64,000 bases of DNA, taken from NCBI RefSeq assembly GCF_900114015.1, contig NZ_FORN01000014.1:47000-110999 (forward strand), given 5' to 3'. This document shows positions 36,988-45,814 of the stretch, one piece after another. The position numbers and the translations under genes are program-made. The stretch is from Caulobacter sp. UNC279MFTsu5.1. Its GTDB lineage: Bacteria; Pseudomonadota; Alphaproteobacteria; Caulobacterales; Caulobacteraceae. Every line of letters begins with the position of its first letter. Positions within the stretch are counted from its first letter, which is position 1. The notes under the pieces were generated by a model. It saw only the letters and a list, made by a program, of their open reading frames with translations, was not told the origin of the DNA and searched no databases.

Positions 36988-38172
36988 GTGCCCTTTCGCG
37001 AAGGTCCGCTCGGCGACCTGAAAGTGCCGCTTACCTGGACGGCGGCCGTGGCGTTGATCGTCGCGGTCGTGATCGCGGTCGCGTTCCTGCTGGCCGATCG
37101 GCGCGAGACCCTCCAGCAGCAGGCCTATGGCGTCACCCGCCAGACGGTCGACACGGTGTCCAAGCCGGTCAGCGGCGTGATCGCCGCCCCGGGACGCTGG
37201 ACCGGCCTGGGCGTCGACTTCGTCAGCAGCTACTTCTTCACCGCGTCGGAGAACCGCCGGTTGAAGGCCGAGCTGAAGGAGATGCGCGGCTATCGCGACA
37301 TGTACCTGGCCGAGGTCGACAAGAACCAGAGCTACCGCTCGCTGCTGGGCCTGCGCACCGATCCGCCGATCCCGATGGTCGCCGCCCGCGTGGTCGCCGA
37401 CACCCGCGGCCCGTTCGCCAACACCCGCCTGGCCGACTCCGGCTCGGAAAAGGGCGTGGTGGTCGGCAATCCGGTGATGAACGAGCGCGGCCTGGTCGGC
37501 CGGGTGGTCGGCGTCGCCAACGGGGCCAGCCGGGTGCTGCTGTTGACCGACATCGCCTCGCGCACGCCGGTGATGATCGACCGCACCAACGCCCGCGCCA
37601 TCCTGACCGGCGACGGCGGACCCAACCCGAAGCTGGAATACCTACGCGGCGTCGATCCGATCAAGGAAGGCGACCGGGTCGTCACCTCCGGCGACGGCGG
37701 CGTGGTGCCGCGCGGCCTGCCGGTGGGCGCGGCCGTCAAGGGCCTGGATGGCCGCTGGCGGGTGGTGCTGTTCGCCGACGACGCCGCCATCGATTATGTC
37801 CGCATCCTGCTGTTCAAGGACTTCGCCCAGCTGGCCGACCAGAAGGCCCTGCTGACCCGCAGCTTGCCGCCGGTCACCACCGAGGATCCCGACGTCTCGA
37901 TCCTGGGCCCGGCCGCCACCGCCTCCACGCCGCCCGCCCAGGCCGGCGCGACGCCGGCGGTTTCCGGCGCGGCGCCGACGACCGCGGGGGGAACCCCAGC
38001 GACCCCAGCGGCGACGCCGCCCAAGCCGGCCGCCACGACGCCGCCCGCCGCCAAGCCGGCGACGGCCACGCCCGCCCCGAAGCCCGTGACGTCCAAACCG
38101 GCGACGCCCAAACCTGCGACACCCAAGCCCGTGACGCCCGCGGCGGCCCAGCCGGCCGGCGGGGAGGTCTAG
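36988..38172 (+). CDS. mreC: Rod shape-determining protein MreC
   Basis: A 394-residue protein with one N-terminal membrane helix (AVALIVAVVIAVAFLLA), a coiled coil (ENRRLKAELKEMRGYRDMYL), and the periplasmic beta-barrel pair (VVVGNPVMNERGLVGRVV through GVVPRGLPVG). About 85 C-terminal residues are low-complexity Pro/Ala/Thr/Lys repeats. It starts at GTG 36988 behind GGAGAAAG. It links MreB to PBP2. Confidence 0.93.
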   Translation: MPFREGPLGDLKVPLTWTAAVALIVAVVIAVAFLLADRRETLQQQAYGVTRQTVDTVSKPVSGVIAAPGRWTGLGVDFVSSYFFTASENRRLKAELKEMRGYRDMYLAEVDKNQSYRSLLGLRTDPPIPMVAARVVADTRGPFANTRLADSGSEKGVVVGNPVMNERGLVGRVVGVANGASRVLLLTDIASRTPVMIDRTNARAILTGDGGPNPKLEYLRGVDPIKEGDRVVTSGDGGVVPRGLPVGAAVKGLDGRWRVVLFADDAAIDYVRILLFKDFAQLADQKALLTRSLPPVTTEDPDVSILGPAATASTPPAQAGATPAVSGAAPTTAGGTPATPAATPPKPAATTPPAAKPATATPAPKPVTSKPATPKPATPKPVTPAAAQPAGGEV

Positions 38173-38173
38173 C

Positions 38174-38683
38174 GTGGGCGGCGCGCGGCCCCTGCACCCG
38201 GGCCTCTGGCTGGGCGTGCCCGCCTTGCTGTGCGTGCTGGCGACGATCGTCTTCGCCGCGCCGATCCGCATCTACGGCCTGCAGCTGCCCGAGCCGGTGT
38301 TCGCCATGGTTCCGGCCTTCGCCTGGGCGCTGATCCGGCCGTCGATCCTGGCGCCGTTCGCCCTGCTGGCGCTGGGCCTGTTCCTGGACGTGTTCTGGGG
38401 CGGGCCGACCGGCCTGTGGGGTCTGTCGCTGCTGGTCGCCTACGCCACCGCCCTGGCCGGCCGCAGCATGATGACCGGCCAGAGCCGGCCGATGATGTGG
38501 GTCTGGTTCGCCGGCGTCACCGCCGTGGCCATGGCCGGCGGCTTCCTGTTCAGCATGCTGGACAGCCTAGCCATGCCCAGCCTGCTGGCGGTATTCTGGC
38601 AGTTCCTGGTGACGACCCTGTTGTTCCCGTTCGCCCACCGGCTGATCGACCGGTTCGAGGACGCGGACGTTCGGTTCCGGTGA
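38174..38683 (+). CDS. mreD: Rod shape-determining protein MreD
   Basis: A 169-residue membrane protein with about five helices (LGVPALLCVLATIVFAAPI through FLVTTLLFPFAH). The order after mreC (1 bp between genes) and before PBP2 (4 bp) is the standard mre operon. It starts with GTG. MreD anchors MreC in the elongasome. Confidence 0.9.
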   Translation: MGGARPLHPGLWLGVPALLCVLATIVFAAPIRIYGLQLPEPVFAMVPAFAWALIRPSILAPFALLALGLFLDVFWGGPTGLWGLSLLVAYATALAGRSMMTGQSRPMMWVWFAGVTAVAMAGGFLFSMLDSLAMPSLLAVFWQFLVTTLLFPFAHRLIDRFEDADVRFR

Positions 38684-38687
38684 CGCC

Positions 38688-40727
38688 ATGAGCGAACCGT
38701 CCATCATGTTCTTCGAGGTGAACGAGCGGCAAGGGGTGTTCCACCGCCGCGCGTTCCTGATGGGCGGCCTGGCTGGCGGCGGCCTGCTGGCCCTGGGCGG
38801 ACGCCTGGCCCAGCTGCAGCTGGTCGAGGCTCAGCGCTACCAGAAGCTTTCGGCCGGCAACCAGTTCAATTACCGCCTGACGCCGCCGCCGCGCGGCCTG
38901 ATCCTGGACCGCAACGGCGTGTCCCTGGCCTCCAACCGCCCGAACTTCCGGCTGATGGTCAGCAAGGACTCCAAGGACTTCGACGTCGAGGCCACGCTCG
39001 ACGACCTGGCCCTGCTGGTGCCGATCGACGCCGCCCGCCGCGCCCGCCTGATCAAGGACATCGCCCGCGCGCCCAAGAAGGCCCCGGTGGCGGTGATGGA
39101 GGACATGACCTGGGAGGAGTTCTCCCGCGTCAACATCCGCGCCCCGGAGCTGCCGGGCGTCACCGCCGACATGGGCGAGGTGCGGGTCTATCCGTTCGGC
39201 GGGGCCTTCGCCCACGTGATCGGCTATGTGGCCAAGGTCTCGGACCGCGACCTGGAGAAGGCCAAGGACGACCCCACCCAGGACCAGGACCTGCTTCATC
39301 ATCCGGGTTTCCGGATCGGCAAGGCCGGCATCGAAAAGTCCCTGGACCGGGATCTGCGCGGCCGCCCCGGCGCCACCAAGGCCGAGGTCGACGCCCAGGG
39401 CCGCGTGGTGCGCCTGGACCCCGAGGGCGACATCCCGGCCACGCCCGGCAAGGAAGTACGCCTGACCCTGGACGCCGACATCCAGAACCGCGCGCTCGAG
39501 GTGATGGGCGACGAAAGCGGCGCCATCGTCGTGATGGACGTGCGCAACGGCGACCTGCTGGCCATGGTCTCGGCCCCCAGCTTCGACGCCAACCGCTTCG
39601 TCAAGGGCCTGTCGGGTCCCGAGTACAAGGCCCTGGCCGAGTACGAGCGCAAGCCGCTGCTGGACAAGGTGCTGAACGGCACCTTCCCGCCGGGCTCGAC
39701 CTTCAAGCCGACCGTCGGCCTGGCCGCCCTGACCGCCGGGGTCGATCCCGAGGTCCGCGTCAGCTGCAGCGGCAGCTGGTACTACGGCGGCCGGACCTGG
39801 CGGTGCTGGCAGAAGGGCGGCCACGGCTCGCAGAACCTGCACGAGGCGATCAAGAACTCGTGCGACATCTATTTCTACCAGACCTCGCTGAAGATCGGCC
39901 CCGACGCCATCGCCAGCGCCGCGCGGGCCATGGGCTTCGGCAGCACGTTCGACATCGGCATTCCAGGCCAGAAGAAGGGCCTGGTTCCCGATCGCGAATG
40001 GAAGAAGCGGGCCTTCAAGAAGAATCCGGCCAACCAGATCTGGTTTCCGGGCGAGACCCCCAGCTACGGGATCGGGCAGGGGGCGCTCAGCGTCAACGCC
40101 CTGCAGCTGGCGGTGATGACCTCGCGCCTGGCCAACGGCAGGAAGGCGCTCAATCCGCGCCTGATCAAGTCCGTCGGCGGGGTCGAGCAGCCCAGCGGCG
40201 CGGCCGTGCCCGACCTGCCGTTCTCGATGGAGCACCTGGCCTATGTGCGCGGCGGCATGGAGGCCGTGGCCAACGACGTGCGCGGCACCGCTTATCGCCA
40301 GAGCCAGCTGGGCCTGGGCGACGTGAAGATGGCCGGCAAGACCGGCACGGCCCAGGTGCGCAGCTACGACAAGGTCGCCAGCCGCAAGAGCGACAGCGTC
40401 GCTTGGAAGCTCAAGGACCATAACCTGTTCGTGGCCTTCGCGCCCTATGACGACCCGCGCTACGCCGTGGCCGTCATCGTCGAGCACGGCGGCCTGGGCG
40501 GCGCCACCGCCGGCGCCCCGCGGGCCCGCGAGGTGATGCGCGTGGCGCTGCTGAAGGATCCCGAGGTCCGGGCCCGCATCGAGCGGCCCATGCCCCTGCC
40601 CGAGGAGCCGGTCGAGGCCGCGCCCGATGGCTCGGTCGAGGGCGCCGCCCCCGAGGATCCGACCGTGGGCGCCCCGCCGCCCACCCCGACCGTTCCCGCG
40701 CCCGCCGCCCCCGGAGCTCCCCGATGA
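38688..40727 (+). CDS. mrdA: Penicillin-binding protein 2 (elongasome transpeptidase)
   Basis: A 679-residue class B PBP. It has one N-terminal membrane segment, the pedestal domain (PPPRGLILDRNGVSLASN), and the transpeptidase domain with active Ser337 (GSTFKP), the S391-C-D motif (NSCDIYF) and K551-T-G (KTGTAQV). The last 60 residues are Pro/Ala/Glu-rich. It crosslinks lateral wall peptidoglycan with RodA; its stop overlaps the rodA start (ATGA). Confidence 0.96.
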   Translation: MSEPSIMFFEVNERQGVFHRRAFLMGGLAGGGLLALGGRLAQLQLVEAQRYQKLSAGNQFNYRLTPPPRGLILDRNGVSLASNRPNFRLMVSKDSKDFDVEATLDDLALLVPIDAARRARLIKDIARAPKKAPVAVMEDMTWEEFSRVNIRAPELPGVTADMGEVRVYPFGGAFAHVIGYVAKVSDRDLEKAKDDPTQDQDLLHHPGFRIGKAGIEKSLDRDLRGRPGATKAEVDAQGRVVRLDPEGDIPATPGKEVRLTLDADIQNRALEVMGDESGAIVVMDVRNGDLLAMVSAPSFDANRFVKGLSGPEYKALAEYERKPLLDKVLNGTFPPGSTFKPTVGLAALTAGVDPEVRVSCSGSWYYGGRTWRCWQKGGHGSQNLHEAIKNSCDIYFYQTSLKIGPDAIASAARAMGFGSTFDIGIPGQKKGLVPDREWKKRAFKKNPANQIWFPGETPSYGIGQGALSVNALQLAVMTSRLANGRKALNPRLIKSVGGVEQPSGAAVPDLPFSMEHLAYVRGGMEAVANDVRGTAYRQSQLGLGDVKMAGKTGTAQVRSYDKVASRKSDSVAWKLKDHNLFVAFAPYDDPRYAVAVIVEHGGLGGATAGAPRAREVMRVALLKDPEVRARIERPMPLPEEPVEAAPDGSVEGAAPEDPTVGAPPPTPTVPAPAAPGAPR

Positions 40728-41881
40728 CCCTCAGCGGCGGCCTCAGCCGGCCCGGCGAACGCGACCGGCCGATCATCAAGTTCATGGAGATCGACTGGAC
40801 GCTGTGCCTGGTCCTGTGCCTGATCGCGGGCACCGGGGCGCTGATGCTGTTCTCGATCGCCGGGGCCTCGTGGGAGCCGTGGGCCGACAAGCACCTGCTG
40901 CGCTTCGGCATCTATTTCGTGCTCATGATCTTCCTGGCCATGGTGGACCTGCGCGTCTGGTTCACCATGGCCTATCCGATCTACGGCATAGCCCTGCTGC
41001 TGCTGGTGGCGGTTGAGGCGGTCGGCGACGTGTCGCTGGGCGCCCAGCGCTGGCTGGCCATCGGGCCGCTGCGGTTCCAGCCGTCCGAGATCATGAAGAT
41101 CGGCGTCGTCCTGGCCCTGGCCCGCTACTATCACGGCCTGTCGGCCGACAGCGCCCGGCTGTCCTGGAAGCTGCTGATCCCCCTGGCCCTGATCGGCGCG
41201 CCGACCCTGCTGGTCGCCCACCAGCCCGACCTGGGCACCGCCGTGCTGATCGCCCTGCCGGGCCTGGCGGTGATGGTGCTGGCCGGCCTGTCGCTGCGCC
41301 TGATCGTCGCCGGGATCGTGGCCGGCCTGGCCGCCCTGCCGCCGTTCATCTTCTTCGTGCTGCACGACTATCAGCGCAACCGGATCCTGACCTTCATGGA
41401 CCCGGAAAAGGACCCGTCCGGCAACGGCTACCACATCATGCAGTCCAAGATCGCCCTGGGCTCGGGCGGGCTGATGGGCAAGGGCTTCGGCCTGGGCTCG
41501 CAGAGCCAGTTGAACTTCCTGCCGGAAAAGCAGACCGACTTCATCTTCGCCACCCTGGCCGAGGAGTTCGGCTTCATCGGCTGTTTCAGCGTGCTGTTCC
41601 TGTACGGCGTGGCGATCTTCATGGCCCTGCGCATCGCCTCGATCAGCCACAGCCACTTCGGACGGCTGTCGGCGGCCGGCGTCACCGCCACCTTCGCCCT
41701 TTACGTGCTGATCAACGGCGCGATGGTGATGGGCATGGCCCCGGTGGTGGGCGTGCCGATGCCGATGCTGTCGTACGGCGGCACCGTCATGCTGACGGTC
41801 ATGGTGGGCTTCGGGCTGGTGCAGGCCGTGCGGGTGCACCGCTATACCGAGGTGACCAGCGGCAAGGGCTCGCTGATGTAG
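40724..41881 (+). CDS. rodA: Peptidoglycan glycosyltransferase RodA
   Basis: A 385-residue SEDS protein with about ten helices. The family signatures are GAQRWLAIGPLRFQPSEIMK, the catalytic-region GTAVLIALPGL with preceding HQPDLGT (Asp), and SYGGTVMLTVMVGFGL near the end. It polymerises glycan strands with PBP2. It overlaps mrdA by 4 bp and is followed by a hairpin shared with the convergent dinB. Confidence 0.96.
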   Translation: MTLSGGLSRPGERDRPIIKFMEIDWTLCLVLCLIAGTGALMLFSIAGASWEPWADKHLLRFGIYFVLMIFLAMVDLRVWFTMAYPIYGIALLLLVAVEAVGDVSLGAQRWLAIGPLRFQPSEIMKIGVVLALARYYHGLSADSARLSWKLLIPLALIGAPTLLVAHQPDLGTAVLIALPGLAVMVLAGLSLRLIVAGIVAGLAALPPFIFFVLHDYQRNRILTFMDPEKDPSGNGYHIMQSKIALGSGGLMGKGFGLGSQSQLNFLPEKQTDFIFATLAEEFGFIGCFSVLFLYGVAIFMALRIASISHSHFGRLSAAGVTATFALYVLINGAMVMGMAPVVGVPMPMLSYGGTVMLTVMVGFGLVQAVRVHRYTEVTSGKGSLM

Positions 41882-41890
41882 GATTTGAAT

Positions 41891-41913
41891 CCTTCTCCCC
41901 TTGCGGGAGAAGG
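41891..41913. terminator. Hairpin between convergent rodA and dinB
   Basis: CCTTCTCCC/GGGAGAAGG stem around CTTGC, only 10 bp after the rodA stop and 7 bp before the dinB stop. It is the same type as the CTCCCCTTGCGGGAG repeat inside lhr and may serve as a two-way transcription end. Confidence 0.5.
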
Positions 41914-41919
41914 AAGATT

Positions 41920-43176
41920 TCACTTCCCCTTCAGCGCCCTTCCGGTCACCACCGCGCCCGCTCCGTACTTCCCCCGCAGCCCGTCGATCACCGTCTCGCT
42001 CTTCAGCGCCTTGCGCTCGTCGCCGGCGAAGAAGTCGTCGGCCGCGCCCTCGGCGGGAACGAAGTCGGTCAGGCCCGCGCCGATCAGGCGGTAGTGCAGG
42101 CCTTTCGGTTCGGCCGCCAGCAGCTCGCGGGCCACCTGGAACAGGGTGCGGGCGGTCTGGGTCGGGACGGCCAGGGTGCGGCGGCGGGTGTGGATCTTGA
42201 AGTCGGGCGTGCGCAGCTTCAGGGTCGCCACCCGGCCCGCCACGCCGCCGGCCCGGGCCTGGCGGGCGACTTTCTCGCACAGCGGCCACAGCTCGTCCTC
42301 CAGGTCCTCGGCCTTGTAGAGGTCGTCGTTGAACGTGGTCTCGGCGCTGATCGTCTTGCGCTCCTGTTCGGGATCCACCGCCCGGGCGTCGCGGCCATGG
42401 GCCAGGTGGTGCAGCCGCAGGCCGCCCGAGCCCAGCACCTTGACCAGCCACTTCAGGTCCGCCGAAGCGATGTCGCCGACCGTGCGCAGGCCTTCCGAGG
42501 CCAGGGCCGCGACAGTGGCGGGGCCGACGCCGGGCAGGATCGACACCGGCCGGGGCGCCAGGAACGCGGCGATCCCGACCGCCCCGATCACCGAGAAGCC
42601 GCGCGGCTTGTCCAGCTCCGAGGCGATCTTGGCCAGGAACTTGTTGGGGGCCAGGCCGATCGAGACGGTGATGCCGACCTCGGCCTCGATCTCCTTCTGC
42701 ACCCGGGCCAGCATCACCGCCGGCGGGGCGCCGTGCAGGCGTTCGGTCCCGGCAAGATCGATCCAGGCTTCGTCCAGCGACAGCGGCTGCACCAGCGGCG
42801 TCAGGGCGTCCAGCTTGGCCATGATCCGCCGGCTCTCGGCCCTGTACTTGGCGAAGTTGGGCTTGATGACCACGGCGTCGGGGCACAGCTTCAGCGCCTT
42901 GTACATCGGCATGGCCGAGCGCGGGCCGCTCATGCGGGCGATGTAGCAGGCGGTGGTCACCACCCCGCGCTTGCCGCCGCCGACGATCACCGGCTTGTCG
43001 CGCAGGGACGGATCGTCGCGCTTCTCGACCGAGGCGTAGAAGGCGTCGCAGTCCATGTGGGCCATGCTGAGCTGGCCCAGTTCCTCATGGAAGACCACCC
43101 GCGGCGAACCGCAGGCGAGACAGCGCGAGACCTTGGCCTCGCCCGTCGCCAGGCAGTCGCGGCACAGGCTCCTCAT
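41920..43176 (-). CDS. dinB: DNA polymerase IV (Y family) with N-terminal zinc-ribbon
   Basis: A 418-residue translesion polymerase. The catalytic palm motifs are AHMDCDAFYASVEKRD and LSLDEAWIDL; the helix-hairpin-helix thumb has LPGVGPATVAAL; and a little-finger domain follows. Before the palm, residues 1-36 hold CRDC and CLAC motifs, a zinc-ribbon extension. The ATG at 43176 overlaps the stop of the HAD gene (ATGA), so the two are coupled. E. coli DinB lacks the zinc extension. Confidence 0.93.
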   Translation of the reverse strand: MRSLCRDCLATGEAKVSRCLACGSPRVVFHEELGQLSMAHMDCDAFYASVEKRDDPSLRDKPVIVGGGKRGVVTTACYIARMSGPRSAMPMYKALKLCPDAVVIKPNFAKYRAESRRIMAKLDALTPLVQPLSLDEAWIDLAGTERLHGAPPAVMLARVQKEIEAEVGITVSIGLAPNKFLAKIASELDKPRGFSVIGAVGIAAFLAPRPVSILPGVGPATVAALASEGLRTVGDIASADLKWLVKVLGSGGLRLHHLAHGRDARAVDPEQERKTISAETTFNDDLYKAEDLEDELWPLCEKVARQARAGGVAGRVATLKLRTPDFKIHTRRRTLAVPTQTARTLFQVARELLAAEPKGLHYRLIGAGLTDFVPAEGAADDFFAGDERKALKSETVIDGLRGKYGAGAVVTGRALKGK

Positions 43177-43820
43177 CGGAACAGCTTGCGCTCGATGGCC
43201 GTCTTCAGGTCCGGCCACAGGTCGATGCGGGCGTGCCGTTCGGGATCGGAGGGCGCCAGGGGACGCAGGCGCTCGTCGGCCACCATCTGGAAGCGGCCGA
43301 CCCGCGGCGCGCTTTCCGCCACCGAGTTCAGCTGCGGCAGCAGGTCGTCGACGAACACCGACGGCGAGGCCGTGCGCTCGGACAGGTGCGCCGCCGACGG
43401 CCCCTTGGGGCCGCTGTTGATCACCAGCGGATAGTCGAAGCCGTGGGCCTTCAGCCAGCGGGCGCGGGACTGGCGGCCGTGTTCGGGGGCGTTGGTCAGG
43501 ATCACCACGTCGGCCCGGGTCGACAGGTCGGCCAGGGCGTCGGCCGCGCCCTCGGCGGGCAACAGGTCGTCGGCCCCGTCTCGGAAGAAGTCGTCGAACA
43601 GCGCCCGGCCGGCGATCAGGTCCACGTGCTCGGTCTCGCCCGGGCGATAGATGTTCTGAAACAGGGCGAAGCGGTCGACCCGCAGCTCGAATCCATGGCG
43701 CCCGATGAACGTTCCAAAGCCATGCATGAAGCGCGCGAGAACCTCGTCGACATCGACGATGACCAGCGGCGTATCAGCGCGCACGGTGCAGGCCTGAAGG
43801 TCGGAAAAACAGGGTTCCAT
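43173..43820 (-). CDS. HAD superfamily hydrolase
   Basis: A 215-residue protein from ATG 43820. HAD motif I is VIVDVDEVLARF (first Asp nucleophile DVDE), motif II VILTNAPEH, and motif IV region PSVFVDDLLPQL. It is a small Rossmann-like phosphatase; the substrate is unknown. Longer upstream starts would run into divK on the other strand. Its stop overlaps dinB. It is divergent from divK, 123 bp away. Confidence 0.83.
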   Translation of the reverse strand: MEPCFSDLQACTVRADTPLVIVDVDEVLARFMHGFGTFIGRHGFELRVDRFALFQNIYRPGETEHVDLIAGRALFDDFFRDGADDLLPAEGAADALADLSTRADVVILTNAPEHGRQSRARWLKAHGFDYPLVINSGPKGPSAAHLSERTASPSVFVDDLLPQLNSVAESAPRVGRFQMVADERLRPLAPSDPERHARIDLWPDLKTAIERKLFR

Positions 43821-43849
43821 GATCTGCGATTGGCCGAGGGTAAACGCGA

Positions 43850-43864
43850 TTAGCGCGGGCTTAA
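43850..43864 (+). promoter_or_regulatory. CtrA-like binding site upstream of divK
   Basis: TTAG-N7-TTAA, one mismatch from the CtrA consensus TTAA-N7-TTAA, 80 bp before the divK ATG and 30 bp from the divergent HAD gene. Two GANTC (CcrM methylation) sites follow at 43883-43887 and 43900-43904. In C. crescentus divK transcription is under CtrA control. Confidence 0.5.
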
Positions 43865-43943
43865 GGATATTCGTGCGATCTGGAATCCAGAAGCGACGCG
43901 AATCCCTCATGCATCGCCACGGACCGGAATGGTCGGGGTCAGG

Positions 43944-44312
43944 ATGACGAAGAAGGTCCTCATCGTCGAGGATAACGAGCTGAACATGAAACTCTTTCAT
44001 GACCTGCTCGAAGCCCAGGGCTATGAGACCCTGCAGACCCGCGAGGGCCTGCAGGCGCTGTCGATCGCCCGCGAGCACCGTCCGGACCTGATCCTGATGG
44101 ATATCCAGCTGCCCGAGATCTCGGGCCTCGAAGTCACCAAGTGGCTGAAAGAGGACGACGATCTGTCACATATCCCCGTCGTCGCCGTTACGGCATTCGC
44201 TATGAAGGGCGACGAAGAGCGGATTCGCGAAGGCGGCTGCGAGGCCTATATTTCCAAGCCCATCTCGGTGTCGCACTTCCTGGACACCATTCGCCGGTTG
44301 CTGGAGAGGTAG
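43944..44312 (+). CDS. divK: Single-domain response regulator DivK
   Basis: A 122-residue receiver with phospho-Asp53 ([10 protein letters not shown]), acidic pair near residue 9 ([10 protein letters not shown]), the Thr switch ([20 protein letters not shown]) and Lys (YISKPIS). It matches Caulobacter DivK closely over the whole length by memory. DivK is phosphorylated by DivJ, dephosphorylated by PleC, and controls CtrA through DivL/CckA. The start is ATG 43944; pleD follows after 4 bp. Confidence 0.96.
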   Translation: MTKKVLIVEDNELNMKLFHDLLEAQGYETLQTREGLQALSIAREHRPDLILMDIQLPEISGLEVTKWLKEDDDLSHIPVVAVTAFAMKGDEERIREGGCEAYISKPISVSHFLDTIRRLLER

Positions 44313-44316
44313 GCCC

Positions 44317-45681
44317 GTGAGCGCGCGCATCCTGGTCGTCGACGACATCGAGGCCAATGTCCGCCTGCTCGAGGCCAAGCTGTCGGCCGAATATTATCAG
44401 GTCTCCGTGGCCTATGACGGCCCCACCGCCCTGGCCCTGGCGGCGGCCGAACTGCCCGACGTCATCCTGCTGGACGTGATGATGCCCGGCATGGACGGCT
44501 TCACCGTCTGTCGCAAGCTCAAGGAAGACCCCGCCACCCGCCACATCCCCGTGGTGCTGGTCACGGCCCTGGACGGTCGCGCCGACCGAATCCAGGGGCT
44601 GGAGGCCGGGGCCTCGGACTTCCTGACCAAGCCGATCGACGACGTCATGCTGTTCGCCCGGGTGCGCAGCCTGACCCGCTTCAAGCTGGTGATCGACGAA
44701 CTGCGCCAGCGCGAGGCCTCGGGCCGGCGCATGGGCGTGATCGCCGGCGCCGCCTCGCGCCTGGACGGCCTGGGCGGCCGGGTGCTGGTGGTCGACGACA
44801 ACGAGCGCCAGGCCCAGCGCGTGGCCGCCGAACTGGCGGTCGAGCATCGCCCGGTCATCGAATCCGATCCGGCCAAGGCCCAGATCAGCGCCGGCGGCCC
44901 GGTCGACCTGGTGATCATCAACGCCGCCGCCAAGGGCTTCGACGGCCTGCGCTTCGCCGCCAGCCTGCGGTCGGACGAGCGCACCCGTCACCTGCCGATC
45001 CTGGCCATGGTCGATCCCGACGAGCGCCAGCGCCTGGTCAAGGCGCTGGAGATCGGCATCAACGACATCCTGCCGCGGCCGATCGACCCGCAGGAGCTGG
45101 CCGCCCGGGTCAAGACCCAGATCCAGCGCAAGCGCTATACCGACTACCTGCGCCAGAACCTCGACCACAGCCTGGAGCTGGCGGTCACCGACCAGCTGAC
45201 CGGCCTGCACAATCGCCGCTACATGTCCGGCCAGCTCGACTCGCTGGCCAAGCGCGCGGGCCTGGGCGGCGACCCGGTCGCGGCCCTGCTGATCGACATC
45301 GACCACTTCAAGAAGATCAACGACGGCTTCGGCCACGACGTCGGCGACGAGGTACTGCGCGAGTTCGCCCTGCGCCTGGCCTCAAACGTCCGCGCCATCG
45401 ACCTGCCTTGCCGCTACGGCGGCGAGGAGTTCACGGTGATCATGCCCGACACCCAGCTGACCGACGCCCTGCGCATCGCCGAGCGGATTCGCATGCACGT
45501 CTCCGGCTCGCCGTTCCGCGTGGCCCACGGCAGCGAGCTGCTGACCGTGACCATCTCGATCGGCGTCTCGGCCACCAGCGGCCCCAACGACACCCCCGAG
45601 GCCCTGCTCAAGCGCGCCGACGAGGCGGTGTACGAGGCCAAGAAGTCCGGGCGCAACGCGGTGGTGGGGAAGGCGGCTTAG
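44317..45681 (+). CDS. pleD: Response regulator diguanylate cyclase PleD
   Basis: A 454-residue protein, the length of Caulobacter PleD. The first receiver has Asp53 (LLDVMMPGMDGF); the second receiver-like domain (about 155-275) lacks a clear phospho-Asp set and is an adaptor. The GGDEF domain has the active site GGEEF at 368-372 and the I-site R359-A-I-D362 for c-di-GMP feedback inhibition. It drives the swarmer-to-stalked transition. It starts at GTG 4 bp after divK, in one operon. Confidence 0.96.
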   Translation: MSARILVVDDIEANVRLLEAKLSAEYYQVSVAYDGPTALALAAAELPDVILLDVMMPGMDGFTVCRKLKEDPATRHIPVVLVTALDGRADRIQGLEAGASDFLTKPIDDVMLFARVRSLTRFKLVIDELRQREASGRRMGVIAGAASRLDGLGGRVLVVDDNERQAQRVAAELAVEHRPVIESDPAKAQISAGGPVDLVIINAAAKGFDGLRFAASLRSDERTRHLPILAMVDPDERQRLVKALEIGINDILPRPIDPQELAARVKTQIQRKRYTDYLRQNLDHSLELAVTDQLTGLHNRRYMSGQLDSLAKRAGLGGDPVAALLIDIDHFKKINDGFGHDVGDEVLREFALRLASNVRAIDLPCRYGGEEFTVIMPDTQLTDALRIAERIRMHVSGSPFRVAHGSELLTVTISIGVSATSGPNDTPEALLKRADEAVYEAKKSGRNAVVGKAA

Positions 45682-45708
45682 GGCTGCTATTTCCCGAATT
45701 CCGAATTC

Positions 45709-45811
45709 TGTCATCCCGGACAAGCGCGTAGCGCGCCGATCCGGGATCGACGCGTGAACTCAGAGCTTCCGGCGGTCCCGGGTCTTCGCTTCGCTACGCC
45801 CGGGATGACAA
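45709..45811. repeat. Palindromic intergenic repeat, family A
   Basis: Edges TGTCATCCCGGACAAGCGCG and CCCGGGATGACA, with internal GTAGCGCGCC and CTTCGCTTCGCTACGCCCGG arms. It fills the gap between convergent pleD and the lipoprotein gene at 45815. Confidence 0.82.
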
Positions 45812-45814
45812 TCG

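Noticed and set aside
43821..44078. A longer start for the HAD gene into divK
   Set aside because: That part is antisense to divK and its residues do not fit the HAD fold.
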